Source: Pictodentalium vernedei (taxonomy: Eukaryota > Mollusca > Scaphopoda > Dentaliida > Dentaliidae). Taken from it: 64,000 nucleotides of DNA. The notes below the pieces were generated by a model. It was not told where the DNA came from, did not search any database, and saw nothing but the letters and a program-made list of their open reading frames with translations. Both the position numbers and the translations under genes were made by a program. Numbering within the stretch: the first letter of the stretch is position 1; each line of letters opens with the position of its first letter. Positions 1 to 11,329 of the stretch are shown one piece after another. The stretch covers positions 152,466,285 through 152,530,284 of the forward strand of contig CM062293.1 of NCBI GenBank assembly GCA_031216915.1, in the 5' to 3' direction.

Positions 1-930
1 AATTTCTTCTATGTTATGTCATTGGTGAGGCCCTCAATTTCATCTGTCCAGGTGGGAGCAGTTTGTGCATTGTGAAAATCCGTCCAACAGGTTTATGGTA
101 CACTACCCTTCAACCACTGCTAGAGCTGCATGAGCCGTTTCAGTAAGTTAGGAAGTAAGGTAGTAGATAGCTGCCGCAGGATGGTTCTCTCCATGCTATC
201 CGTACTCTTTCATCCGACACAATACAAATCAGGTTGGTAAAAGAGTCACGATACCCCAATAATAAACAAACAAATGCTTTCCATGACTACAAACTTTAAA
301 TTTTCTGTGTATTTTGAGTTAAAAGATGTTTCTTTCACAGAATGACTGGTAAGGTGTCTCTACTTACAGGTTAGGCAACTTTTGGAGCTAACCTGGGGCG
401 GCGGACTAGTGTCAATATTCCATGTGCTATAGTGTGTGTGTCAGTTTTTATGGATAGCATACCTTCAAAGCGTGTGTATGGAATAGTTTGTTTTGGAGGG
501 AGCGTTGTATTTCAGTTTTACATTTTAGATCCCTCAATCTTCTTTTCGTCTTAATTTGCCACTCGAGGGTTTATCGGGAATATTTTTCGATATGCATGTA
601 TAGAGGCGGGAGACACGGTGGGTATGGAAAGCGTTCACGTTACAACGATTAGTGTTTGACAGTTGATGTTAAGATTCCTACTCCTGGTTTCCTACCTCTT
701 CCTCTGTTTATCTCGGCTGAACATTAATTTAATGTATCATACTGGAGGTGAATGAATATTTTAGAGGGGAGCCGTTTGATCTGATATTTAGGTTCACATC
801 CGACTTGTTTCATCATTTACTGGGCATTAGGTACCTAAACACGCTGGTCCTGGTTTTGCTCGGCTGTCGTTTAAGATAGTTTGCATCAAACAAGCGAATG
901 GTAACGTTCGTTCCATATTGTAGCCCTGGG

Positions 931-1076
931 AACGTTATGTACAGTTTAAGACGAGTCTCTCTTCAAACTACCCAGATCTATTATCGCGAAGAATTGTTAG
1001 CCGAACGTTATGTACAGTTTAAGACGAGTCTCTCTTCAAACTACCCAGATCTATTATCGCGAAGAATTGTTAGCCG
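931..1076. repeat. 73-bp tandem duplication, U1
   Basis: Two identical 73-bp copies (931-1003, 1004-1076), each starting aacgttatgtacag and ending gttagccg. The period is not a multiple of three, so the frame shifts between copies, which argues against a coding role. Confidence 0.92.
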
Positions 1077-1177
1077 ATTTGTGTGATTACTGGCCTTGGT
1101 ATTGGGTAATTTTATGTGTTGATCAGTATTAATTCTGTGTCAGTATTAATTCAGGTAGGTCACACAGCGAAATTGGG

Positions 1178-1194
1178 ATTCGTTGGAAAGTTCA
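1178..1194 (+). other. Site resembling half of a CENP-B box
   Basis: attcgttggaaagttca contains ttcgttggaaa, which matches positions 2-12 of the CENP-B box YTTCGTTGGAARCGGGA. The essential CGGG part is replaced by gttc, so binding by a canonical CENP-B protein is not expected. It recurs once per unit, for example at about 5555 and 9942. It may be chance. Confidence 0.25.
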
Positions 1195-2522
1195 AGTCTT
1201 TCATCTAACAGCCAAAGATCAAAACTATGGACTCTTCTATTATAAGTTGCGAACTTGTATACGCCAGTGTTCCAGTTAAGAATTCAACATTTATGATAAT
1301 GTGAATGAGGTGTTCACTCACCACACAGAAACTGTTAAAATGACTTCAATAATTCAGAAGATAAGATTTCACAAGAATGAAATCGTGAACTATGGAAAAT
1401 TTTATGCGTGTCACTTATTGGTTTAGTCAACTAAAAAACTTTTTTTTTCAATTGTTTGCCTATGGTTACCCTTATAAAATTTCTCAAAAAACTTCAAATT
1501 TTTTTTGGCCCATTTTATGATGCAAAAATGTTCTACATATAAAAATACCATTGTTTTCACATTTTCTGCTGCTGAAATCGCTTGTTCTGACTGAATAAAT
1601 CAACTTGAAGTACAGAATGGGTATCACTGTAGGCCTAAATTCAACTTTTCCGGCAATGACAGCCATAGGTTCACGCACAGTGTCACTTTCCATACATTAT
1701 AAAATCGGGACTCGGAGTTTCACTCGTTAGAAATATGAAACACGAGTCAAACAAAATTCACCTATATTCTTTCAGAACAGACTGAATGAATAATCTTCAA
1801 TTCATTTTTAGTGTTCCATCTATTCAAAATATAGCTGTCACAGCCGACAGAAAATAATTTGTCAATTCCAATCGTTTGTTTTTCAGTACTTCTATAGGAA
1901 AGCAACTTCTGCGATTTGGAAGACTGCAGTATTTTCGATTATACCTCCATAGCAACTTCTGATCAGAAAGGCGGGGGTAAGTGAGTCTCAAAACTAATGA
2001 TGCCTTCCAGAAGCTAATTTTGATTATTCCCTTTTCAAAATGGAAAGGCCTTCATTATATACGACTGAGCAAACCCCGAATAGAAATGACGCTTGAATAT
2101 CAGTCAATACAGGCATCGAAGAAACTGATTTTAAGCCACTTGAAAGGTGTTTTCCTACACGGGAGGCCAGGCTTGGTGGGATAATTTTGCTGCCGAGAGA
2201 TATTCCTACAAACACAATGACGTGTATGTAGATAACGGTGTGCGAGGTGATAAGGGTGGATTTGCTTCGGATACCCCCAAGCATAGTCCCATAATTGTGC
2301 AATGCTATGGAATGAGCTTTTACTAAAATTTTCCAGCTAAGTTTGTCAGTGGTCATTTAGAGTAAAAAGAGTACGTTTTGAACAAATTCAATTTTTAAAT
2401 TCTTTGAGTTATTTGGGGCGTAGATTTTCGATGTGTGCTTATACCCAAATCACAGACTATAATGATTTGTACTTTTCAGTGGAGGGCTCGGCTGAACTAT
2501 GTTTAGTCCTGCCAATACTTCA

Positions 2523-2570
2523 CCCCCCCCCCCCCACACACACACACATACGAACACATACGCACATATA
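2523..2570. repeat. Poly-C/CA microsatellite, U1
   Basis: A run of 13 C, then a CA dinucleotide tract, then catacgaacacatacgcac. Much of the length difference between units lies in this tract. Confidence 0.92.
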
Positions 2571-2650
2571 AGCTATAGACTAGGGAGTGCATTTACGCAA
2601 CAGCTGACGCGTTTATGTTTTATAATAGTACACATGAGCGTATTCTTGTA

Positions 2651-2730
2651 TGGGCCCTGGGAACTACAGAAGTGATGTTAATTGGGGTGGACACGTTGTG
2701 CGTTACTGCTTTAATATGACCCAGGGCCCA
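2651..2730. repeat. Perfect 11-bp GC-rich inverted repeat, in every complete unit
   Basis: tgggccctggg (2651-2661) pairs with cccagggccca (2720-2730) across a 58-base spacer. The same 80-bp structure starts at 7038, 11410, 15789, 20172, 24544, 28926, 33311, 37682, 42065, 46405, 51182, 55552 and 59936, with both arms unchanged. The arms could form a strong stem in RNA or a cruciform in DNA. No function is shown. Confidence 0.85.
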
Positions 2731-3579
2731 AACAAAGCCTTACGTGTTTCTTCTCTGAAGAGGCATCATAATTGTAAACAATTAGCTAAACTTCATTTTG
2801 TTATGTTTAATAGCCATTATTTAGGCGTGAATACTGGGTGGGTGTGACCTAAAATGCCAGTAAACAATTAGGTGGTGGCTAAATTCTGAGTCTTTGGAAC
2901 TCTGAAATTGGTTTTTCCAAATAGGTGTTGTCCCTTCATCAGGGGGCCCTCGCATCTTCAGAATTGTCAATCTAAACGATATACGGGCGATTCTGTACTC
3001 CAGAAACATACGTAACGCGACTGAGAATGGATTAGATGTATGGACAAAAATATGGACAGGGGTAAAAAATAAGTTCCAATTCGGTAAAATTTCACAAATT
3101 TTCGAAAATGCGCTTTTTTATTAACACGATTTTCTGTGGGTCAAAAGGATCTTTCTCTTTAGTGAGATGCTCTGGATTTTGACCCAGAACATCGGCACTT
3201 TCTATTCACTCCTTTTTGGGATATTTGTGCTCAAATTTTGACCCCGGGTGATGATATTTTGTACCAAAATAAGTGCTAACATCAGTCAGTTGTTACTATT
3301 TATAGTACCTCAGCATGTTAAGACTCCATTCTGGACACCTGAACAGATCCCACGCCAAAAAATCGTCTGCTCAGTCATTACGCTGGTTTATAGTGTAACA
3401 TATCACAGCTGCTTTGTTTCTGTTGATTCTTTGTTATTCAAAACTAACGTATTGTTCCATATACCCCCATCTCCCTCATGTACTCGAAAATGTACATTAT
3501 TATCTCCTCTAGAAACAGAATGATGGAGGTCTAACAGTTTAAAGTTTTCCAGTTATATACTGCCACAAGAAATTGATTC

Positions 3580-3660
3580 GGGCTATAGCTCAGTAAATTC
3601 AGGCGTTCGCTTTGTTGTATGAAAAGTGCGTGGTCGATGCGATGTGAGTTCAAAACCCAT
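3580..3660 (+). repeat. tRNA-like segment with A and B boxes, U1
   Basis: A box-like tagctcagtaaa at 3586-3597 (consensus TRGCNNAGYNGG) and B box-like agttcaaaacc at 3647-3657 (10 of 11 to GGTTCRANNCC). The spacing suits an internal pol III promoter. It is not a foldable canonical tRNA, so it is best read as a decayed tRNA-derived SINE head. I cannot define where that element ends. Confidence 0.5.
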
Positions 3661-4071
3661 CTCTTCTTAATATTTTGCCCATTATCCTAACACATACATT
3701 TTTTCCTTTGTTCTGGTTGCATCGTCATTTATAGAACGTGTTTTCGCAAATTAGCTGATCGAAAGGCTGGGATACTCCACAATCACATTTAAACAAAAAT
3801 GTTGAAAAACAACCAATTGCCGCAAAAAACAGACCATTTCTCCTCAAGCCACATTGTCTAATTAGGTGCGCTATTACCTTGCAAACGTTCGGTCAAATGA
3901 CGAGACGATAATCACTGTTTGATGATGCCTTTTGTCTGTTCAGCACCACTGTCTGCCAGATTTAATATTTCCTTGAAATGAAAGTTTGCGAATATTCTCT
4001 ACTGCACTTAATAAACAGCCCTTCTGACAAACTAAAAGTGTATGTGCAATGGCACTCTTTATTACCACCAT

Positions 4072-4362
4072 CCCGCGTTGAGCCCTTGGGCAAGGCACTC
4101 AACTCAGATTATCCACCTGGGGGCACGATGACGCTGTGTACTAAGATGTACTTCACGTCGATGGGGCGCATGTCTTCAACCAATCTAATCCTGCCTGTGC
4201 AGCAGTGAGGAGTTAAGATGTTTGGGAGCTGACATCTGCTCGTCGTTGGTCGGTGGTTCTCTCTGGGTACTCCTGCTTCCTCCATCCATAAAACTGTCAC
4301 CGTCACCATTTGACCTTGGCTGTCAAAGTGTCGTTAAACTCTAATAAATAAATAAATAATAA
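4072..4362 (+). mobile_element. 5'-truncated SINE, U1
   Basis: A 291-bp 3' portion of the same SINE family as 49805-50175. They share cacgatgacgctgtgtact, cgcatgtcttcaaccaatct and ggtggttctctc. The tRNA-like head is missing and the tail is an AAAT repeat. The 11-bp target-site duplication attaccaccat lies at 4061-4071 and 4363-4373. Because every complete unit has it at the same site, it was in the founder monomer. Confidence 0.87.
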
Positions 4363-5307
4363 ATTACCACCATCCGCAATTTCTTCTATGTTATGTCATT
4401 GGTGAGGCCCTCAATTTCATCTGTCCAGGTGGGAGCAGTTTGTGCATTGTGCAAATCCGTCCAACAGGTTTATGGTACACTACCCTTCAACCACTGCTAG
4501 AGCTGCTTGAGCCGTTTCAGTAAGTTAGGAAGTGAGGTAGTAGATAGCTGCCGCAGGATGGTTCTCTCCATGCTATCCGTACTCTTTCATCCGACACAAT
4601 ACAAATCAGGTTGGTAAAAGAGTCACGATACCCCAATAATAAACAAACAAATGCTTTCCATGACTACAAACTTTAAATTTTCTGTGTATTTTGAGTTAAA
4701 AGATGTTTCTTTCACAGAATGACTGGTAAGGTGTCTCTACTTACAAGTTAGGCAACTTTTGGAGCTAACCTGGGGCGGCGGACTAGTGTCAATATTCCAT
4801 GTGCTATAGTGTGTGTGTCAGTATTTATGGATAGCATACCTTCAAAGCGTGTGTATGGAATAGTTTGTTTTGGAGGGAGCGTTGTATTTCAGTTTTACAT
4901 TTTAGATCCCTCAATCTTCTTTTCGTCTTAATTTGCCACTCGAGGGTTTATCTGGAATATTTTTCGATATGCATGTATAGAGGCGGGAGTCACGGTGGGT
5001 ATGGAAAGCGTTCAGGTTACAACGATTAGTGTTTGACAGTTGATGTTAAGATTCCTACTCCTGGTTTCCTACCTCTTCCTCTGTTTATCTCGGCTGAACA
5101 TTAATTTAATGTATCATACTGGAGGTGAATGAATATTTTAGAGGGGAGCCGTTTGATCTGATATTTAGGTTCACATCCGACTTGTTTCATCATTTACTGG
5201 GCATTAGGTACCTAAACACGCTGGTCCTGGTTTTGCTCGGCTGTCGTTTAAGATAGTTTGCATCAAACAAGCGAATGGTAACGTTCGTTCCATATTGTAC
5301 CCCTGGG

Positions 5308-5453
5308 AACGTTATGTACAGTTTAAGACGAGTCTCTCTTCAAACTACCCAGATCTATTATCGCGAAGAATTGTTAGCCGAACGTTATATACAGTTTAAG
5401 ACGAGTCTCTCTTCAAACTACTCAGATCTATTATCGCGAAGAATTGTTAGCCG
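5308..5453. repeat. 73-bp tandem duplication, U2
   Basis: The second copy differs at two bases (ttatatacag, actactcaga); the first of these is a B-unit marker. Confidence 0.92.
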
Positions 5454-6903
5454 ATTTGTGTGATTACTGGCCTTGGTATTGGGTAATTTTATGTGTTGAT
5501 CAGTATTAATTCTGTGTCAGTATTAATTCAGGTAGGTCACACAGCGAAATTGGGATTCGTTGGAAAGTTCAAGTCTTTCGTCTAACAGCCAAAGATCAAA
5601 ACTATGGACTCTTCTATTATAAGTTGCGAAGTTGTATACGCCAGTGTTCCAGTTAAGAATTCAACATTTATGATAATGTGAATGAGGTGTTCACTCACCA
5701 CACAGAAACTGTTAAAATGACTTCAATAATTCAGAAGATAAGATTTCACAAGAATAAAATCGTGAACTATGGAAAATTTTATGCGTGTCACTTATTGGTT
5801 TAGTCAACTAAAAAACTTTTTTTTTTCAATTGTTTGCCTATGGTTACCCTTATAAAATTTCTCAAAAAACTTCAAATTTTTTTGGGCCCATTTTATGATG
5901 CAAAAATGTTCTACATATAAAAATACCATTGTTTTCACATTTTCTGCTACTGAAATCGCTTGTTCTGACTGAATAAATCAACTTGAAGTACAGAATGGGT
6001 ATCACTGCAGGCCTAAATTCAACTTTTCCGGCAATGACAGCCACAGGTTCACGCACAGTGTCACTTTCCATACATTATAAAATCGGGACTCGGAGTTTCA
6101 CTCGTTAGAAATATGAAACACGAGTCAAACAAAATTCACCTATATTCTTTCAGAACAGACTGAATGAATAATCTTCAATTCATTTTTAGTGTTCCATCTA
6201 TTCAAAATATAGCTGTCACAGCCGACAGAAAATAATTTGTCAATTCCAATCGTTTGTTTTTCAGTACTTCTATAGGAAAGCAACTTTTGCGATTTGGAAG
6301 ACTGCAGTATTTTCGATTATACCTCCATAGCAACTTCTGATCAGAAAGGCGGGGGTAAGTGAGTCTGAAAACTAATGCTGCCTTCCAGAAGCTAATTTTG
6401 ATTATTCCCTTTTCAAAATGGAAAGGCCTTCATTATATACGACTGAGCAAACCCCGAATAGAAATGACGCTTGAATATCAGTCAATACAGGCATCGAAGA
6501 AACTGATTTTAAGCCACTTGAAAGGTGTTTTCCTACACGGGAGGCCAGGCTTGATGGGGTAATTTTGCTGCCGAGAGATATTCCTACAAACACAATGACG
6601 TGTATGTAGATAACGGTGTGCGAGGTGATAAGGGTGGATTTGCTTCGGATACCCCCAAGCATAGTCCCATAATTGTGCAATGCTATGGGATGAGCTTTTA
6701 CTAAAATTTTCCAGCTAAGTTTGTCAGTGGTCATTTAGAGTAAAAAGAGTACGTTTTGAACAAATTCAATTTTTAAATTCTTTGAGTTATTTGGGGCGCA
6801 GATTTTCGATGTGTGTTTATACCCAAATCACAGACTATCATGATTTGTACTTTTCAGTGGAGGGCTCGGCTGAACTATGTTTAGTCCTGCCAATACTTCA
6901 CCA

Positions 6904-6957
6904 CCCCCCCCCCCCCCCACACACACACACACACATACGCACACATACGCACATATA
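6904..6957. repeat. Poly-C/CA microsatellite, U2
   Basis: 15 C preceded by cca; long CA tract with two acatacgcac blocks. Confidence 0.92.
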
Positions 6958-7967
6958 AGCTATAGACTAGGGAGTGCATTTACGCAACAGCTGACGCGTT
7001 TATGTTTTATAATAGTACACATGAGCGTATTCTTGTATGGGCCCTGGGAACTACAGAAGTGATGTTAATTGGGGTGGACACGTTGTGCGTTACTGCTTTA
7101 ATATGACCCAGGGCCCAAACAAAACCTTGCGTGTTTCTTCTCTGAAGAGGCATCATAATTGTAAACAATTAGCTAAACTTCATTTTGTTATGTTTAATAG
7201 CCATTATTTAGGCGTGAATACTGGGTGGGTGTGACCTAACATGCCAGTAAACAATTAGGTGGTGGCTAAATTCTGAGTCTTTGGAACTCTGAAATTGGTT
7301 TTTCCAAATAGGTGTTGTCCCTTCATCAGGGGGCCCTCGCATCTTCAGAATTGCCAATCTAAACGATATACGGGCGATTCTGTACTCCAGAAACATACGT
7401 AACGCGACTGAGAATGGATTGGATGTATGGACAAAAATATGGACAGGGGTAAAAAATAAGTGCCAATTCGGTAAAATTTCACAAATTTTCGAAAATGCGC
7501 TTTTTCATTAACACGATTTTCTGTGGGTCAAAAGGATCTTTCTCTTTAGTGAGATGCTCTGGATTTTCACCCAGAACATCGGCACTTTCTATTCACTCCT
7601 TTTTGGGATATTTGTGCTCAAATTTTGACCCCGGGTGATGATATTTTGTACCAAAATAAGTGCCAACATCAGTCAGTTGTTACTATTTATAGTACCTCAG
7701 CATGTTAAGACTCCATTCTGGACACCTGAACAGATCCCCCGCCAAAAAATCGTCTGCTCAGTCATTACGCTGGTTTATAGTGTAACATATCACAGCTGCT
7801 TTGTTTCTGTTGATTCTTTGTTATTCAAAACTAACGTATTGTTCCATATACCCCCCATCTCCCTCATGTACTCGAAAATGTACATTATTATCTCCTCCAG
7901 AAACAGAATGATGGAGGTCTAACAGTTTAAAGTTTTCCAGTTATATACTGCCACAAGAAATTGATTC

Positions 7968-8048
7968 GGGCTATAGCTCAGTAAGTTCAGGCGTTCGCTT
8001 TGTTGTATGAAAAGTGCGTGGTCGATGCGATGTGAGTTCAAAACCCAT
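7968..8048 (+). repeat. tRNA-like segment, U2
   Basis: A box variant tagctcagtaag, one step closer to consensus than U1. B box agttcaaaacc. Confidence 0.5.
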
Positions 8049-8459
8049 CTCTTCTTAATATTTTGCCCATTATCCTAACACATACATTTGTTCCTTTGTT
8101 CTGGTTGCATCGTCATTTATAGAACGTGTTTTCGCAAATTAGCTGATCGAAAGGCTGGGATACTCCACAATCACATTTAAACAAAAATGTTAAAAAACAA
8201 CCAATTGCCGCAAAAAACAGACCATTTCTCCTCAAGCCACATTGTCTAATTAGGTGCGCTGTTACCTTGCAAACGTTCGGTCAAATAACGAGACGATAAT
8301 CACTGTTTGATGATGCCTTTTGTCTGTTCAGCACCACTGTCTGCCAGATTTAATATTTCCTTGAAATGAAAGTTTGCGAATATTCTCTACTGCACTTAAT
8401 AAACAGCCCTTCTGACAAACTAAAAGTGTATGTGCAATGGCACTCTTTATTACCACCAT

Positions 8460-8750
8460 CCCGCGTTGAGTCCTTGGGCAAGGCACTCAACTCAGATTAT
8501 CCACCTGGGGGCACGATGACGCTGTGTACTAAGATGTACTTCACGTCGATGGGGCGCATGTCTTCAACCAATCTAATCCTGCCTGTGCAGCAGTGAGGAG
8601 TTAGGATGTTTGGGAGCTGACATCTGCTCGTCGTTGGTCGGTGGTTCTCTCTGGGTACTCCTGCTTCCTCCATCCATAAAACTGTCACCGTCACCATTTG
8701 ACCTTGGCTGTCAAAGTGTCGTTAAACTCTAATCAATAAATAAATAATAA
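8460..8750 (+). mobile_element. 5'-truncated SINE, U2
   Basis: Target-site duplications at 8449-8459 and 8751-8761. The tail is interrupted (aatcaataaa), shared with U5. Confidence 0.86.
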
Positions 8751-9695
8751 ATTACCACCATCGGCAATTTCTTCTATGTTATGTCATTGGTGAGGCCCTC
8801 AATTTCATCTGTCCAGGTGGGAGCAGTTTGTGCATTGTGCAAATCCGTCCAACAGGTTTATGGTACACTACCCTTCAACCACTGCTAGAGCTGCATGAGC
8901 CGTTTCAGTAAGTTAGGAAGTAAGGTAGTAGATAGCTGCCGCAGGATGGTTCTCTCCATGCTATCCGTACTCTTTCATCCAACACAATACAAATCAGGTT
9001 GGTAAAAGAGTCACGATACCCCAATAATAAACAAACAAATGCTTTCCATGACTACAAACTTTAAATTTTCTGTGTATTTTGAGTTAAAAGATGTTTCTTT
9101 CACAGAATGACTGGTAAGGTGTCTCTACTTACAAGTTAGGCAACTTTTGGAGCTAACCTGGGGCGGCGGACTAGTGTCAATATTCCATGTGCTATAGTGT
9201 GTGTGTCAGTTTTTATGGATAGCATACCTTCAAAGCGTGTGTATGGAATAGTTTGTTTTGGAGGGAGCGTTGTATTTCAGTTTTACATTTTAGATCCCTC
9301 AATCTTCTTTTCGTCTTAATTTGCCACTCGAGGGTTTATCTGGAATATTTTTCGATATGCATGTATAGAGGCGGGAGTCACGGTGGGTATGGAAAGCGTT
9401 CAGGTTACAACGATTAGTGTTTGACAGTTGATGTTAAGATTCCTACTCCTGGTTTCCTACCTCTTCCTCTGTTTATCTCGGCTGAACATTAATTTAATGT
9501 ATCATACTGGAGGTGAATGAATATTTTAGAGGGGAGCCGTTTGATCTGATATTTAGGTTCACATCCGACTTGTTTCATCATTTACTGGGCATTAGGTACC
9601 TAAACACGCTGGTCCTGGTTTTGCTCGGCTGTCGTTTAAGATAGTTTGCATCAAACAAGCGAATGGTAACGTTCGTTCCATATTGTAGCCCTGGG

Positions 9696-9841
9696 AACGT
9701 TATGTACAGTTTAAGACGAGTCTCTCTTCAAACTACCCAGATCTATTATCGCGAAGAATTGTTAGCCGAACGTTATGTACAGTTTAAAACGAGTCTCTCT
9801 TCAAACTACCCAGATCTATTATCGCGAAGAATTGTTAGCCG
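9696..9841. repeat. 73-bp tandem duplication, U3
   Basis: The second copy has one change (gtttaaaacg). Confidence 0.92.
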
Positions 9842-11290
9842 ATTTGTGTGATTACTGGCCTTGGTATTGGGTAATTTTATGTGTTGATCAGTATTAATTC
9901 TGTGTCAGTATTAATTCAGGTAGGTCACACAGCGAAATTGGGATTCGTTGGAAAGTTCAAGTCTTTCATCTAACAGCCAAAGATCAAAACTATGGACTCT
10001 TCTATTATAAGTTGCGAAGTTGTATACGCCAGTGTTCCAGTTAAGAATTCAACATTTATGATAATGTGAATGAGGTGTTCACTCACCACACAGAAACTGT
10101 TAAAATGACTTCAATAATTCAGAAGATAAGATTTCACAAGAATAAAATCGTGAACTATGGAAAATTTTATGCGTGTCACTTATTGGTTTAGTCAACTAAA
10201 AAACTTTTTTTTTCAATTGTTTGCCTATGGTTACCCTTATAAAATTTCTCAAAAAACTTCAAATTTTTTTTGGCCCATTTTATGATGCAAAAATGTTCTA
10301 CATATAAAAATACCATTGTTTTCACATTTTCTGCTGCTGAAATCGCTTGTTCTGACTGAATAAATCAACTTGAAGTACAGAATGGGTATCACTGTAGGCC
10401 TAAATTCAACTTTTCCGACAATGACAGCCACAGGTTCACGCACAGTGTCACTTTCCATACATTATAAAATCGGGACTCGGAGTTTCACTCGTTAGAAATA
10501 TGAAACACGAGTCAAACAAAATTCACCTATATTCTTTCAGAACAGACTGAATGAATAATCTTCAATTCATTTTTAGTGTTCCATCTATTCAAAATATAGC
10601 TGTCACAGCCGACAGAAAATAATTTGTCAATTCCAATCGTTTGTTTTTCAGTACTTCTATAGGAAAGCAACTTCTGCGATTTGGAAGACTGCAGTATTTT
10701 CGATTATACCTCCATAGCAACTTCTGATCAGAAAGGCGGAGGTAAGTGAGTCTGAAAACTAATGATGCCTTCCAGAAGCTAATTTTGATTATTCCCTTTT
10801 GAAAATGGAAAGGCCTTCATTATATACGACTGAGCAAACCCCGAATAGAAATGACGCTTGAATATCAGTCAATACAGGCATCGAAGAAACTGATTTTAAG
10901 CCACTTGAAAGGTGTTTTCCTACACGGGAGGCCAGGCTTGGTGGGGTAATTTTGCTGCCGAGAGATATTCCTACAAACACAATGACGTGTATGTAGATAA
11001 CGGTGTGCGAGGTGATAAGGGTGGATTTGCTTCGGATACCCCCAAGCATAGTCCCATAATTGTGCAATGCTATGGGATGAGCTTTTACTAAAATTTTCCA
11101 GCTAAGTTTGTCAGTGGTCATTTAGAGTAAAAAGAGTACGTTTTGAACAAATTCAATTTTTAAATTCTTTGAGTTATTTGGGGCGCAGATTTTCGATGTG
11201 TGTTTATACCCAAATCACAGACTATAATGATTTGCACTTTTCAGTGGAGGGCTCGGCTGAACTATGTTTAGTCCTGCTAATACTTCACCA

Positions 11291-11329
11291 CCCCCCCCCC
11301 CCCCCCACACACACACATACGCACATATA
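11291..11329. repeat. Poly-C/CA microsatellite, U3
   Basis: 16 C and a short CA tract with a single acatacgcac block, the C-unit form. Confidence 0.92.

Larger units (their letters stand above)
1..4377. repeat. Monomer U1 (type A), 4377 bp, map of the unit
   Basis: Reference map of the monomer. 1-290 has no recognised element and ends in an A-rich stretch (aataataaac aaacaaa). 721-735 is a perfect 6-bp hairpin (acatta/taatgt). 931-1076 is a 73-bp tandem duplication. 1123-1152 holds two copies of tcagtattaattc spaced 17 bp. 1200-2520 is AT-rich with T and A runs and no element I recognise. 2523-2570 is the C/CA microsatellite. 2651-2730 is a GC-rich inverted repeat. 2847-2873 is a small inverted repeat (acctaa/ttaggt). 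2880-3575 holds nothing I recognise except a 9-bp inverted repeat, gggtcaaaa/ttttgaccc, at 3138-3185. 3580-3660 is tRNA-like, and 4061-4373 is a truncated SINE with its target-site duplication. Open frames are short and not credible genes. Confidence 0.93.
4378..8765. repeat. Monomer U2 (type B), 4388 bp
   Basis: Type B variants: gctgcttgag near the start, gtatttatgg, gtctttcgtc, ctgctactga, cttgatgggg, ctatcatgat, aaaaccttgc, cctaacatgc and ctttttcatt. The extra length over C units comes mostly from the C/CA tract, which keeps a second acatacgcac block. No gene is visible. Confidence 0.92.

Noticed and set aside
898-1086. 62-codon plus-strand frame spanning the 73-bp duplication
   Set aside because: The duplication period is not a multiple of three, so the same DNA is read in two frames. 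This fits chance openness rather than a protein.
1972-1988. Strong 5' splice-site-like gggggtaagtgag
   Set aside because: The donor-like string is altered in U12 (ggttagtgag), U13 and U14 (ggtaagggag), and no exon or partner acceptor can be supported.
2024-2356. 110-codon minus-strand open frame, repeated in most units, as a possible gene
   Set aside because: It recurs because the DNA is repeated. It has a TGA in U11 (from a CGA codon) and a one-base frameshift in U12, no recognisable domain, and overlaps an open frame on the other strand (1981-2184).
2563-2600. TATA-like catataagc after the CA tract as a pol II promoter
   Set aside because: A single AT-rich match without other promoter elements or a downstream gene, altered to acatacaagc in U13.
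3138-3185. 9-bp inverted repeat gggtcaaaa/ttttgaccc as a conserved structure
   Set aside because: One arm is changed to ttttcaccc in U2, U3, U5, U6, U8, U9 and U13 with no compensating change in the other arm.
1-8765. LTR retrotransposon read as long direct repeats
   Set aside because: The repeats are contiguous with no internal region, and there is no primer-binding site, polypurine tract or polymerase frame.
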